Shown: positions 1-9,441 of the stretch, in pieces
How positions within the stretch are numbered: position 1 is the first letter of the stretch
How the letters are laid out: each line of letters opens with the position of its first letter
Source: Kiritimatiellota bacterium B12222
GTDB taxonomy: Bacteria > Verrucomicrobiota > Kiritimatiellia > SS1-B-03-39 > UBA6053
NCBI GenBank assembly: GCA_029719485.1
Contig: CP120722.1
Location: 4,278,001-4,342,000, forward strand
Length of the DNA: 64,000 nucleotides
Direction: 5' to 3'
Translations under genes and position numbers: made by a program
Notes under the pieces: generated by a model
What the model saw: only the letters and a program-made list of their open reading frames with translations
Told to the model about the DNA's origin: nothing
Database searches by the model: none

Positions 1-125
1 ACGGGCGTCAGCCAAGCCTCAGGCTCTGTAACTTCAGGAAGAACCGATGAGATTTCAGGACTCCGGCACGCTGACAAAAGCAGACCACTCACCATCACCG
101 AATGTAGTAAAAGTTTTGTTTTCAT
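1..125 (-). CDS. Outer-membrane efflux lipoprotein (NodT/TolC type), N-terminus only
   Basis: The first 41 codons of a gene that runs off the left edge. The ATG at 125 overlaps the stop of the RND pump as ATGA, so the two are translationally coupled. The start reads as a lipoprotein signal peptide (MKTKLLL..., lipobox LLSAC with Cys near residue 21). Third in the order adaptor, pump, then this gene, which is where the outer-membrane channel of a tripartite efflux system normally lies. The identity as an OprM/NodT-type channel is inferred from position and lipobox only, because no barrel or coiled-coil sequence is visible. It is too short to be seen by a length-filtered ORF search. Confidence 0.7.
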   Translation of the reverse strand, partial: MKTKLLLHSVMVSGLLLSACRSPEISSVLPEVTEPEAWLTP

Positions 126-3100
126 GCGTTCACCTCCTTCGCCGTCTCAGCTTTAATTGGAGCAGCATCCTTTTCGCCAGATAGTCTGGCTACTAAATAA
201 TAGAGCATGGGAATGGCGATCAAACTAATCACTGTCGCCACAATCATCCCCGAAAATACGGTGGTCCCAATCACTTTCTGACTTTCAGAACCTGCACCCG
301 TTGAAAAGAGCAAGGGCAACACACCCAAAATGAACGAAAAGGCGGTCATGAGTACCGCGCGCAAACGCAAATCAACGGCCTTCGCCGCCGCATCAGTCAA
401 GCTCATGCCTTCCTGACGTTGCACATTCGCAAACTCAACCAGCAAAATCGCCGTTTTGGTCGCCAAACCAATCAACAACACAATCCCCACCTGCGTATAC
501 ACATTGTTGTCATATCCACGAACCGAAATTCCAATCACCGCTCCCAGCAGAGCTGTCGGAACAGAAAGACAAACTGTGATCGGTAAGGACCAACTCTCGT
601 ACTGCGCCGCCAACACCAAGTACACCAAGATAATCGATAGCGCAAAAATGATCGAGGTCGATCCAGTCGCCATCTTTTCCTGGTAAGATAAATCCACCCA
701 TTCATATCCATAAGAAGAACTTAACTTCTGGTCCGCCATATCTTCCACAATCTCCATGGCATCCCCAGTACTGAAACCTTCACTCGGCTGCCCCAACACC
801 TTCATCGACGGATACTGGTTAAAGCGGGTAATACTTTGCGGACCCACAATTTCATCAATCGAAGCCAACGCACTCAAAGGAATACTGCTACCATTCGGAT
901 GACGAACTTCTAAACGAAGAATATCTTCAGGAGTGGTCCGGAATCGACGATTCGCCTGGGCTTTCACTTGAAAAGATCGGTTAAACAACGTGATATCATT
1001 GATGTAACTTGAGCCCAAGAACGTTTGCATTGCCCCAAAAACAGATTCCAAGGGTAATCCTTTGGTGAGCACCTGGTCTCGATCGATGTCTACCCGAAGT
1101 TGTGGTACCGCAGCCCGGAAAGGACTGTACATCGAAGACAAGCCCGTCTGAGCATTTGCATCTTCAATGAAATTTGCACCCGTGATCTGAAGCGTTTCCA
1201 TGCCCACACCTCCACGATCCTGCAACATAAAGGAGATCCCTGCCGTAAGCCCTACCCCCGGTAAAGAAGGTACTGGAAATGCCGTAGCAACCCCATCTTG
1301 AATCCGACTGAAACGTTGATTGAGTTTTTGCAGAATCACCCGCTGATGCTCTTCAGCACTCCGTTCACTCCAATCTTCAAAAACCACAATCATAAATCCA
1401 GCATTCGGTATCGCCACACTATCTAAAATAGAGAAACCGGTAACCGTAATGTAATCTTTTACCCCTGCGATGTCCCCCACAACTTTTTCGGCTTCTTTGG
1501 AAAACGCAATCATGCGCTCCTGCGAAGAGGCGTCAGGTAACGAAAGGTTAACAATACAATAACCTTCATCTTCCTGCGGAACAAAGCCTGAGGATAATTG
1601 ACCAAAACCAAAAATCGCTAAAGCCACCATTCCCACAAAGAGAATACTGCCCAATGCGACCCTACGAATCGCAAAACGAACAAGTTTGGTGCATCCCACC
1701 CGACCATTATCCACAGACTTGTTGAAGAATTTAAAGAACGGGTTTTTGGAAGGACCCGAACTTGCTCTCAACAACACCCCACAGAGGGCAGGACTCAAGG
1801 TCAACGCATTGATCGAACTGAAAATAGTCGCAATCGAAATGGTCACCGCAAATTGCTTAAACAAGGTACCAATAATGCCCCCCATCATGGTGGTAGGTAC
1901 AAATACCGCCAACAATACCAAGGTCGTAGCAATTACCGGACCCGACACCTCGTTCATGGTCTCCATCGCGGCCTGCTTAGGATCCATCCCCTCATCTAAA
2001 AGACGGGTACAGTTTTCCACCACCACAATCGCATCATCCACCACAATTCCAATCACCAACACCAATCCAAACAATGTGAATTGATTGATGGAATACCCCA
2101 TCGCCGCCATCGCACCAAAAGTCCCCACCAAAGAAACCGGAATGGTCACCGAAGGAATAATGGTGGCTCGGAAACTCTGTAAGAATATATAAACAGTGAA
2201 GACGACCAACGCCAAAGTGGCAAATAAGTTTGAAACCACCTGTTTAATGGAAGCCTTGATCACATCGGTATTGTCATAAACGATCTCGTATGCGAGCCCG
2301 TCGGGAAAAGACTTCTCCATACTCGCCAATCGAGCTTTCACCCCATCAACCACTTCCAATGCATTCGCCCCTGGAATTTGGTAAATCACCAAAGTAGCCG
2401 AATCCATACCCAGATATGATGAAGTGATATTATAAGAACTCGATCCTAATTCAATTTCACTAATGTCCCCCAAACGCAGGACGTCACCCGATTTATTCGC
2501 TCGAATAATGATCTCTTCAAATCCTTTTTCATCCACCAAACGCCCCTGCACCATGATTGAAAAAGTATTGGCCTGACCATCAGGAACCGGAGGCTCGCCC
2601 ACTTTCCCTGCGGCCACCTGAAGATTTTGCCCCCGCACAGCACTCAATACTTCATCTACACTCACTTCCCGAACCCGCATCGCTTCCGGATTCAACCAAA
2701 TCCGCATGCTGTAGTCCCCCACGCCATAACTTAATACTTCCCCCACTCCCGGAGAACGCGCCAACTCATCCCGAAGTTGCATATTGGCATAATTGGATAA
2801 AAACAACCCATCCAAAGAATTATCCGGACTGTACAAAGACAAGTAAAGATTCGCATCCGTAGACTTTTTCTTCACCGTAACCCCCATCCGCTGCGCCTCT
2901 TGAGGTAATTTTGCAATCGCAGAGGATACCCGATTTTGCGTCAACACATTCGCCGTATCCAAATCGGTTTCATTGGTGAAAGTCACGGTAAGCGAATAAG
3001 ACCCATCATTGCCACATACACTGTTCATGTAGAGCATGTTTTCAACGCCGTTCACTTCCTGCTCAATCGGTGAGGCCACCGTATCAGCCAAAGTCTGCGC

Positions 3101-3262
3101 ATCCGCACCCGGATAAAGAGCACTCACCGTAATCGTTGGTGGTGAAATCTCAGGATAACGGGCAACCGGTAAGGATACCAATGACAGCACCCCAAGAATC
3201 ATAATCACAATCGAAATCACCCCAGCAAAAATGGGGCGACGAATAAAGAAATGGCTAAACAT
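122..3262 (-). CDS. RND multidrug efflux pump, HAE1 (AcrB/MexB) family
   Basis: Inner-membrane proton/drug antiporter of a tripartite efflux system. At 1046 residues it has the usual length of the family. The N-terminus MFSHFFIRRPIFAGVISI is the canonical first membrane helix. The proton-relay aspartates are present (IGIVVDDAIVVVEN, D409 and D410), as is the relay lysine in the helix ATKTAILLVEFA near residue 940. It begins 3 bp after the adaptor gene stop and overlaps the next gene by 4 bp, so the three form one operon. Substrates cannot be told from sequence; hydrophobic drugs, detergents or solvents are typical for HAE1 pumps. Confidence 0.95.
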   Translation of the reverse strand: MFSHFFIRRPIFAGVISIVIMILGVLSLVSLPVARYPEISPPTITVSALYPGADAQTLADTVASPIEQEVNGVENMLYMNSVCGNDGSYSLTVTFTNETDLDTANVLTQNRVSSAIAKLPQEAQRMGVTVKKKSTDANLYLSLYSPDNSLDGLFLSNYANMQLRDELARSPGVGEVLSYGVGDYSMRIWLNPEAMRVREVSVDEVLSAVRGQNLQVAAGKVGEPPVPDGQANTFSIMVQGRLVDEKGFEEIIIRANKSGDVLRLGDISEIELGSSSYNITSSYLGMDSATLVIYQIPGANALEVVDGVKARLASMEKSFPDGLAYEIVYDNTDVIKASIKQVVSNLFATLALVVFTVYIFLQSFRATIIPSVTIPVSLVGTFGAMAAMGYSINQFTLFGLVLVIGIVVDDAIVVVENCTRLLDEGMDPKQAAMETMNEVSGPVIATTLVLLAVFVPTTMMGGIIGTLFKQFAVTISIATIFSSINALTLSPALCGVLLRASSGPSKNPFFKFFNKSVDNGRVGCTKLVRFAIRRVALGSILFVGMVALAIFGFGQLSSGFVPQEDEGYCIVNLSLPDASSQERMIAFSKEAEKVVGDIAGVKDYITVTGFSILDSVAIPNAGFMIVVFEDWSERSAEEHQRVILQKLNQRFSRIQDGVATAFPVPSLPGVGLTAGISFMLQDRGGVGMETLQITGANFIEDANAQTGLSSMYSPFRAAVPQLRVDIDRDQVLTKGLPLESVFGAMQTFLGSSYINDITLFNRSFQVKAQANRRFRTTPEDILRLEVRHPNGSSIPLSALASIDEIVGPQSITRFNQYPSMKVLGQPSEGFSTGDAMEIVEDMADQKLSSSYGYEWVDLSYQEKMATGSTSIIFALSIILVYLVLAAQYESWSLPITVCLSVPTALLGAVIGISVRGYDNNVYTQVGIVLLIGLATKTAILLVEFANVQRQEGMSLTDAAAKAVDLRLRAVLMTAFSFILGVLPLLFSTGAGSESQKVIGTTVFSGMIVATVISLIAIPMLYYLVARLSGEKDAAPIKAETAKEVNA

Positions 3263-3265
3263 CGT

Positions 3266-4390
3266 TTATTCTCCTTTTGATGACCCAGTCACCGTCACTT
3301 GTACCCCGGGACGCACCCGTTGGATGCCCTTGAGCACCACGCGGGAAGAATCAGACAAGCCCTTTGCAACAATCCGCTGCTCCCCATAAAGAGGACCCAA
3401 CTCAATATACACACTTTCCACCTTATCCTCAGCCGTCAAGGTATACACGTAACTCCCCACCATATCCCGCTGTACGGAAATTTCAGGAATCAACATCGCT
3501 TTCTCCCGCGTCTCAGGAATATTCACCCGAGCAAACATGCCTTGCACCAAGATTCCCTCAGGATTCTCATACACCGCCCGCACCTGTAAGGTCCCCGTCT
3601 GCGTATCAACACTGTTGTCCAAATAATCAATTTGCCCCTCCAGCGGATACGCCTTCTCATCCGCCAAAGCAAGTTTCACTTTTGTCAGCGAATTGGTCAT
3701 TTTCTCAGGTTTCTCCGCCATCAAACGCAATTTGGGAATCAAGCTACGTTCATCCACACTGAAATAGACATAAGCCTTTTCAACCGACAACAACAACGCC
3801 AACTCAGTGACCGAACCAGGCCCCACTAAATTACCTGCACTCACATAGTTCCGGGAAATAATACCATCCATCGGCGCAAATATTTTGGTATACGATAGGT
3901 TTAACTCCGCAGCTTCAACAGATGCCGTCGCCTCTTGCACAGAAGCCTGGGCGGACTCCACATTCGCTTGCGCTGTCAATACATCTAATTCTGAAACCGC
4001 CTGACTTTCAAACGCCTTTTCTTTCCGACTCAAGGCCGCTTCAGCTAAACTCAGTCCCGCTTTGGCTTGGGCCAATCCACCCTTGGCCGCATCTACCGCC
4101 GCAATGTAGGCGTCCTGTTCAATCGTAAACAACGGATCCCCGGCCTTTACAGTCGCTCCATCTTCAAAATGAACTTCTTCCAAAAATCCACTTACCCGCG
4201 CCACCAACGTGACCGACTCTGTCGCTTCCACCAAGCCTGGAAATGATTGATACAACACCACATCTTTCACTTCCGGTGTAATCACCGTTACTTCAGGCGG
4301 TGGCGGTGGTACGAACTCATTGGGTTTACGGCAAGCCGTCCATGTGAGTGCGAAAACTAACGATGAAAGTGATAAAAAAACAGACTTCAT
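3266..4390 (-). CDS. Periplasmic adaptor (membrane fusion protein) of RND efflux system
   Basis: A 374-residue HlyD/AcrA-type adaptor linking pump and outer-membrane channel. An ATG 31 codons upstream is possible, but the start at 4390 (MKSVFLSLSSLVF) is preferred: it has a GAGG Shine-Dalgarno 5-7 bases upstream and opens directly into an export signal ending at Cys (TWTAC), so it is probably a lipoprotein, although the residue at -3 is not ideal. Beta-barrel and lipoyl halves are visible (ARVSGFLEEVHFEDGATVKAGDPLF), followed by an alanine-rich alpha-hairpin near residues 95-160. First gene of the efflux operon. Confidence 0.93.
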   Translation of the reverse strand: MKSVFLSLSSLVFALTWTACRKPNEFVPPPPPEVTVITPEVKDVVLYQSFPGLVEATESVTLVARVSGFLEEVHFEDGATVKAGDPLFTIEQDAYIAAVDAAKGGLAQAKAGLSLAEAALSRKEKAFESQAVSELDVLTAQANVESAQASVQEATASVEAAELNLSYTKIFAPMDGIISRNYVSAGNLVGPGSVTELALLLSVEKAYVYFSVDERSLIPKLRLMAEKPEKMTNSLTKVKLALADEKAYPLEGQIDYLDNSVDTQTGTLQVRAVYENPEGILVQGMFARVNIPETREKAMLIPEISVQRDMVGSYVYTLTAEDKVESVYIELGPLYGEQRIVAKGLSDSSRVVLKGIQRVRPGVQVTVTGSSKGE

Positions 4391-4489
4391 AAAAACCTCA
4401 AAACATTGAAAAAATATCCATTCACAATGAGGACATGCCTCAAAAATACAAGCAGGAAGAGCACAAACTGGAATAGAACTCATTTTAAG

Positions 4490-4518
4490 CTGACAAAGTA
4501 ACCCTCATTTTCCATAAC
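4490..4518 (+). promoter_or_regulatory. Promoter of the GNAT gene, leaderless type
   Basis: CTGACA (4490-4495), a 17-base spacer and CATAAC (4513-4518). The ATG begins only 5 bases after the -10 box, so transcription would start at or next to the start codon. No Shine-Dalgarno sequence is present. Confidence 0.5.
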
Positions 4519-4523
4519 CCCCC

Positions 4524-5039
4524 ATGCAAATACACATTCGAGCAGAAAAACCACCCGATGAGGACGCAATTGACGAATTGCTCGATCTAGCCTTTGCCTT
4601 CGATAGCCACAGCCAACAAAACGAAGCCCACATCGTTCGAGTTCTCAGAGAACAAGGGCAACTCACCCTCTCTCTCGTCGCCCAAACCGAACAAAACGAA
4701 CTCGTGGGCCACATCTGCTTTTCTCCCGTACAAATCGATACCGGAAATACCGAAAACCTCAGCGGATGGCTGGGACTTGGTCCCATGGCCGTCAATCCAC
4801 GCCTGCAACGACAAGGCATCGGACGCCAACTCATCCAAGTAGGTTTAGCCGAAATACAACGACACGCCACAGGCTGCGTCGTGTTGGGTGAACCCGGTTT
4901 TTACCAGCGTTTCGGATTTAAGAACCATCCCGACCTCATTCTCCCTGGCGCCCTGGCCCCCTTCTTCATGGCCCAAAGTTTCTCAGGCGACGTTCCCTCC
5001 GGTCAGGTTATTTATCAGACCGCTTTTCAGACGACGTAA
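4524..5039 (+). CDS. GNAT family N-acetyltransferase (YhbS-like)
   Basis: A 171-residue acyl-CoA-dependent acetyltransferase. The acetyl-CoA loop is clear (LGPMAVNPRLQRQGIGRQLI, about residues 84-103), and the GEPGFYQRFGFK segment is typical of the YhbS subgroup. The substrate is unknown. It is transcribed alone, away from the efflux operon, and its 3' end overlaps the convergent ion-channel gene by 32 bp. It has no ribosome-binding site and a promoter that abuts the ATG, so the mRNA is probably leaderless. Confidence 0.88.
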   Translation: MQIHIRAEKPPDEDAIDELLDLAFAFDSHSQQNEAHIVRVLREQGQLTLSLVAQTEQNELVGHICFSPVQIDTGNTENLSGWLGLGPMAVNPRLQRQGIGRQLIQVGLAEIQRHATGCVVLGEPGFYQRFGFKNHPDLILPGALAPFFMAQSFSGDVPSGQVIYQTAFQTT

Positions 5040-5391
5040 ACGAGGCCTTCATCTCATTCAATTTTTCTTTAGAGAGGAACTGCTCCTCCCCCAAAAGAAA
5101 TTTCAAGGAGTTCACCGCTACCGCCACCCACAAACCGGTGAAAATCAACCCCGTCAACCCGATCAACAGCGACGCAAATCGAGACAACGCACCTGTCGGA
5201 ACAATATCCCCATACCCCACCGTAAATGCGGTCACCCAAGCAAAATAAAATCCGTCGCCATACGGCAACTCTTCCAGTCGGGCAACCAAAGCCCCCAACC
5301 CGACCATGACCAAAAGTAAAAAGCCCCAAATGGGAGCTAAATAGCCCATCGATTTAAAAAAGAGGCGCAGAAAGGTGATCGATTTTTTCAT
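5008..5391 (-). CDS. Two-helix potassium channel (Ion_trans_2)
   Basis: A 127-residue minimal K+ channel: outer helix (about 17-38), pore loop with the intact selectivity filter TVGYGD (residues 57-62), inner helix (about 68-95) and a short charged cytoplasmic tail without a recognisable RCK domain. Such channels work as tetramers in the inner membrane. The -10-like TAACCT lies 6 bases before the ATG with no obvious -35, and two TTCCGAA dyads lie 61-106 bp upstream, so activator control is plausible. Converges on and overlaps the GNAT gene. Confidence 0.88.
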   Translation of the reverse strand: MKKSITFLRLFFKSMGYLAPIWGFLLLVMVGLGALVARLEELPYGDGFYFAWVTAFTVGYGDIVPTGALSRFASLLIGLTGLIFTGLWVAVAVNSLKFLLGEEQFLSKEKLNEMKASFTSSEKRSDK

Positions 5392-5451
5392 AGGCCAAGG
5401 TTAAGCCCTGTTTTCGTCGATCCCACAAGCAAAAAAGTGAAACGACTTCCC

Positions 5452-5497
5452 TTCCGAAGCTCGGAAAAATCAAAAATGAACCTTCCGAACTTCGGAA
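5452..5497. promoter_or_regulatory. Paired TTCCGAA palindromes, 31-bp spacing
   Basis: Two perfect dyads, TTCCGAAGCTCGGAA (5452-5466) and TTCCGAACTTCGGAA (5483-5497), whose starts lie exactly 31 bp apart (three helical turns). They sit upstream of the K+ channel gene. The same arrangement recurs at 47545-47590. Read as a probable operator or activator site; the binding protein is unknown. Confidence 0.6.
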
Positions 5498-5527
5498 CCC
5501 CCTCCCCCCCTCACTCACCTCCATTTA

Positions 5528-7057
5528 TCAGCGATGTCCCTGATATAACCGATAAGGATCTAACCACTTTTGCTCTGTCCCCATATAGTCATCTGCCGTC
5601 ATATATCCTGTCACCCAAGATCCATCGCCATAAGCCGCATCGTATATGCCAAAGTGTAAATGAGACTCATACCCCCCATTTTCCGCAGTATAACTGCGAC
5701 CCAATGATCCCAACTTTGTCCCCGCAGAAATAAACTCACCCACTTGCACCGTCACCAATGGTCCCAAATGACCATATAAACTGCAAAAAACCTTTCCGGT
5801 CGGTGAGCGATGCTCCATCACCACCAATCCTCCCCAACTCGGACGCGCAACCAAGGCCAACTTCACTTCTCCCGGGGAAATCGACAACACCGTCGCCATC
5901 TCTTCCCCCCAACTTACATCCTGAGCCAGATGCACCGATTCCGCAAAAGGCCCTTCCCCCTCTCCAATTTGAAATCCAAAACTGTTTCCGGGTTGCGATA
6001 AAAACGTGCGTGTCGGTGGAAACAACACCCACGGAAAGTCCTCTTCTTCCCGTAAAGCCATATCGCCATATCCCAGCGCCTGCCGCAACCGGCTCACCCG
6101 TGTCCTCACTACAAACATCGCGTCACCCTGCACATCCCTGGCATAATCCACCACAGCTTCAAAGGGTTGCACGGACGCCGGAAAATTAACATCCCCCCGA
6201 AAAGCCATCATCCGCAACGCCTCTCGCATACTTGCCCCGGCAAAGGGATCAAACTCCGACGCCAAAGCCGTCTCCAACACTTCCTGATCAGCCACCCCGC
6301 CATGCCATCGATAATATTCAGCAGCCATCTCTCGAACCCGGGGATCTGCATTTTGAAGAAACAACGACATTTGTTCGTGAGCCATGGGATCCCGATCCGC
6401 CTGCTGAATCAAACAAGCAATCACCAAACACAAAGCCTCCTCCTTTACCTGAACAGCCATTTGACGGGTGAACGGCGTAAACAGCTCCGAACGATAACGA
6501 GGCAAACAAGGAAGAACTGCGTTCCAATATCTCGGTTGCGCCACCAACTGTAACATTCGCTCAACATCGGGCCCTTCCCGCTCTAAATCGACAAGTAAAT
6601 CCGCAACCCGACCCGCGTTGAGTTGTTGAAAATGATCCGTCGCCCATTGGCTTAAGGTGGCAGAATCCATTTTTTGTTTCAACAAATACCAAGCCGATTT
6701 AGCCTCCGCATCATTTCGCGAAGTCAAAAGAGGCAACACCGAAACTTCAGTCCCCGGCAACCACGCGTATTGCAACGCCGACAATGCCAACATCCGAATC
6801 GTAGGATGGGGATGCTGTAAATGCGCCACCAACCCCGGCACCGCCTGCGTACCCAAACGCTTGTATTCTTGGATCGCCTGCGCCTGTGAATGCGGATACC
6901 CCAAAGACATTAACAAGGAATCCTCCGTCACCGGCAAGCTCCCTACCGGTAAAATTTGCGTTTCTTTGCGTTCCAATTGAGGCAAAACTTGTGTCCGTGT
7001 TTGCGCAAAAAGCGGCCACGACATCAACAAAAAAATAAAACCGAACACGCTGGTCAT
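5528..7057 (-). CDS. Exported HEAT-repeat protein with C-terminal M23 peptidase domain
   Basis: A 509-residue secreted protein. It has a signal peptide (FIFLLMSWPLFAQ), HEAT-like helical repeats over about residues 45-290 and a LytM/M23 metallopeptidase domain at the end. The zinc-ligand pattern is present: HxxxD (HLAQD, about 376-380) and HLH (about 466-468), with the accessory YGHL near 430. M23 enzymes cut peptidoglycan cross-links or act as activators of amidases. The start at 7057 is preferred over an ATG two codons upstream because a -10 box (CATACT) ends exactly 6 bases before it. HEAT plus M23 in one chain is unusual. Confidence 0.85.
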   Translation of the reverse strand: MTSVFGFIFLLMSWPLFAQTRTQVLPQLERKETQILPVGSLPVTEDSLLMSLGYPHSQAQAIQEYKRLGTQAVPGLVAHLQHPHPTIRMLALSALQYAWLPGTEVSVLPLLTSRNDAEAKSAWYLLKQKMDSATLSQWATDHFQQLNAGRVADLLVDLEREGPDVERMLQLVAQPRYWNAVLPCLPRYRSELFTPFTRQMAVQVKEEALCLVIACLIQQADRDPMAHEQMSLFLQNADPRVREMAAEYYRWHGGVADQEVLETALASEFDPFAGASMREALRMMAFRGDVNFPASVQPFEAVVDYARDVQGDAMFVVRTRVSRLRQALGYGDMALREEEDFPWVLFPPTRTFLSQPGNSFGFQIGEGEGPFAESVHLAQDVSWGEEMATVLSISPGEVKLALVARPSWGGLVVMEHRSPTGKVFCSLYGHLGPLVTVQVGEFISAGTKLGSLGRSYTAENGGYESHLHFGIYDAAYGDGSWVTGYMTADDYMGTEQKWLDPYRLYQGHR

Positions 7058-7063
7058 ACCCAT

Positions 7064-7092
7064 AGTATGAGCGTTTTACCTCAAGGCTACAA
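7064..7092 (-). promoter_or_regulatory. Promoter of the HEAT-M23 gene, leaderless type
   Basis: On the minus strand: TTGTAG, 17 bases, CATACT, then 6 bases to the ATG at 7057. There is no room for a 5' leader or Shine-Dalgarno. Confidence 0.5.
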
Positions 7093-7128
7093 GGTTCGAG
7101 CAACATAACCCGACATCAAATTCACGAC

Positions 7129-9183
7129 CTAATAAGTCGCCGCCTTCATCATTTTTAGGATCTCCGGCCCGAATTTCTCCAGTTTGGCCGGACCAATCCC
7201 CGGAATGGCCGACAACTCCTTCTCACTCGTAGGTTTCCGCGCGGCCAAGGCTTCTAAAGTCTTGTTACTCAAAATATGAAAAGGTTTCACATGCGCAATC
7301 CGACAACGTTTCATACGCCAACTCTTCAGCGCCTTCAATAAATCTTCGTCCACCCCCACATCCGCTTCGGCCGCCGCCGCCACAAATTCGACGCGAGGTT
7401 GCACCTTTCGAAACATCGCCTCTTTCCCACGGGGCGTTATCTCCAAGGTCGGATACTCACGACCCGTCTGCGCCAAACACCCATCTTGCAATAATTCGTC
7501 AATCGCCGACACAATGCTCGCCAAGGTCCACTCCTTCAACAAACCATGACAACGATGCGTCTCCAAATGCGCTTCTTTAATCCCCTTCGATTGAGATCCT
7601 TTAAGCAGTTCCGCAATGCGCGCGCGACCATATTGACCATCCAAACGGGCCACCGCCGATAAAATTTTCTGCACCGCCACCCAAGTCTCTTCCGGAAAAA
7701 CCTCCGGCACCTTCACCGCCCCCATCACACAACGATCGCAGGCCTTACACGAGTCCCCCAAATCCGTCGGATCTCCAAAATACGCTAAAATTTGGGCATG
7801 ACGACAACGTGGCTGATTTGAATACTCCAAAATCGCATCCAACTTCTGACGATCTCTGGCCGCCTTGGCCTCTGCTTTCAACACCTGTTCCGCTAGTTTG
7901 CGGTCATTTATTTTTTCATACGCCAAAACCGCCTGCGTGCGAGAGCCCGGCTCCTCCTCACGTTGCACACATTCCGCGCGTTCCAAAATCCAAGTGGCCG
8001 TCCGAATCGCCATAGGATTGTTGGTCGAAACCAATTCCTCTTTGATCACATCCGCAGGCAAGGCCAGCGGACTCCGCATACAGCGACGGCGATAAAACCC
8101 CAACAACTCCAAAATCGTTTCTTTACTGGGGTTCCCCCCTTCCAGAAAAAACTCCTGCGTCCGCACATCCGCAAAATTATACAACAACTCACACCAGGAA
8201 GGCGCTTCATCCCGGCCCGCCCGACCAATTTCCTGATAATAAGCCTCCATGCTCCCCGGAATATCCCAGTGCAGCACAAAACGCACATCCGAACGATCCA
8301 CCCCCATGCCAAAGGCATTCGTCGCCACCACCACATCCGCTTTGCCCAAGATAAATTGATTTTGAATCTTCTCACGCTCCCGGTCCGATAGGCCCGCATG
8401 ATACAACACCACATCCACCTGTTTCGCCTTCAGCTTCACCACCACCCGCTCCGCTTGTTTGCGGGTAGAACAATAAATGATACCAAAACGCCACTTGTCC
8501 ATCACATCCAAAACCCGACGCAATTTATCATCATGGGTCGCACATCGGGTCACCGCAATATGCAGATTCGGACGAATAAACCCGTGAACAAATATCTCCG
8601 GAGCAGCCCGCCCCTGCTTGCCCAAGCCCAAATGCTCCACAATATCATCCCGCACCCGCCCCGTGGCCGTCGCCGTCAACGCCATCACCCGCGCCTCAGG
8701 AAATTTCCGCGTAATCTTATGTAAATGCAAATAATCCGGACGAAAATCATGCCCCCATTGGGACACACAATGCGCTTCATCCACCGCCAGCATCGACAGC
8801 TCAATTTCATCCAACAGCTTCAAAAACCGCGGATCTTTCAAACGTTCCGGCGCCAAATACAACAACTTAATCTCCCCCGCCTTCACCCGGGACAAGCGTT
8901 CCTCCATTTCCCGGGGATGCAAAGTGGAGTTGATAAACGTCACCGGCAAGCCAAAACGCGTCAAGCTATCCACCTGATCTTTCATCAGCGCAATCAAAGG
9001 CGAAATCACCAAGGTCACTCCCGGCAGCTCCATCGCCGGCAACTGAAAACACACCGATTTACCTGAACCCGTAGGCATCACCACCACCACATCCCGCCCA
9101 TCTAACACCGCCTGAATCGCCTCTTCCTGTCCCTGACGGAAGTGATCAAATCCAAAATGGCGTTTTAAAAGCGGTTCAAGCAT
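7129..9183 (-). CDS. recQ: ATP-dependent DNA helicase RecQ (with HRDC)
   Basis: A 684-residue 3'-5' superfamily 2 DNA helicase for recombination and repair. It shows Walker A (MPTGSGKS), the DEAH box (AVDEAHCVSQWGHDFRPDY), motif VI (QEIGRAGRD), the RecQ zinc cysteines (CRHAQILAYF...CKACDRC), a winged-helix region and a C-terminal HRDC domain (about residues 600-684). This is the full RecQ architecture. A second, HRDC-less RecQ lies 2 kb away on the same strand. TTGCCA-17-TAGATC lies 6 bases ahead of the ATG, suggesting a leaderless message. Confidence 0.95.
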   Translation of the reverse strand: MLEPLLKRHFGFDHFRQGQEEAIQAVLDGRDVVVVMPTGSGKSVCFQLPAMELPGVTLVISPLIALMKDQVDSLTRFGLPVTFINSTLHPREMEERLSRVKAGEIKLLYLAPERLKDPRFLKLLDEIELSMLAVDEAHCVSQWGHDFRPDYLHLHKITRKFPEARVMALTATATGRVRDDIVEHLGLGKQGRAAPEIFVHGFIRPNLHIAVTRCATHDDKLRRVLDVMDKWRFGIIYCSTRKQAERVVVKLKAKQVDVVLYHAGLSDREREKIQNQFILGKADVVVATNAFGMGVDRSDVRFVLHWDIPGSMEAYYQEIGRAGRDEAPSWCELLYNFADVRTQEFFLEGGNPSKETILELLGFYRRRCMRSPLALPADVIKEELVSTNNPMAIRTATWILERAECVQREEEPGSRTQAVLAYEKINDRKLAEQVLKAEAKAARDRQKLDAILEYSNQPRCRHAQILAYFGDPTDLGDSCKACDRCVMGAVKVPEVFPEETWVAVQKILSAVARLDGQYGRARIAELLKGSQSKGIKEAHLETHRCHGLLKEWTLASIVSAIDELLQDGCLAQTGREYPTLEITPRGKEAMFRKVQPRVEFVAAAAEADVGVDEDLLKALKSWRMKRCRIAHVKPFHILSNKTLEALAARKPTSEKELSAIPGIGPAKLEKFGPEILKMMKAATY

Positions 9184-9189
9184 GCGTTT

Positions 9190-9218
9190 GATCTAAATCT
9201 TACACCCAAAATTGGCAA
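9190..9218 (-). promoter_or_regulatory. Promoter of recQ, leaderless type
   Basis: On the minus strand: TTGCCA (9218-9213), a 17-base spacer, TAGATC (9195-9190), then AAACGC and the ATG at 9183. Confidence 0.55.
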
Positions 9219-9248
9219 AGGTTTTCGAATAGAAATACGTAACACAGA

Positions 9249-9307
9249 CACTTGTCTGCCGAAGGCATGATTCCTTCCTGTGACCACGTGCAGCTACGCC
9301 ACAAGTG
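9249..9307. repeat. Short interspersed element with terminal inverted repeats, copy 1
   Basis: A 59-bp element bounded by CACTTGT and ACAAGTG (perfect 7-bp inverted ends). It contains the triloop hairpin TGCC-GAA-GGCA. A diverged second copy is at 62480-62536, sharing CTTGTCTGCCGAA, CATGA, CCTGTGA and CACGCC-like blocks. Non-coding. No transposase is present in the window. Confidence 0.6.
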
Positions 9308-9441
9308 CAAACACCCAAACCCAAGCCCAAAAATATCTACCCCAAACCACAACCCAATGACAAATGACCCATGACCACTGACTCCATTTTCCATTCACAT
9401 TTTCCATTCGCATTTTCCAAACCTGACCTTATCCTCTCCCC

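Noticed and set aside
5452-5497. Miniature CRISPR-like repeat-spacer-repeat
   Set aside because: Only two 15-bp palindromes with a 16-bp gap; the fixed phasing and promoter position fit protein-binding sites better.
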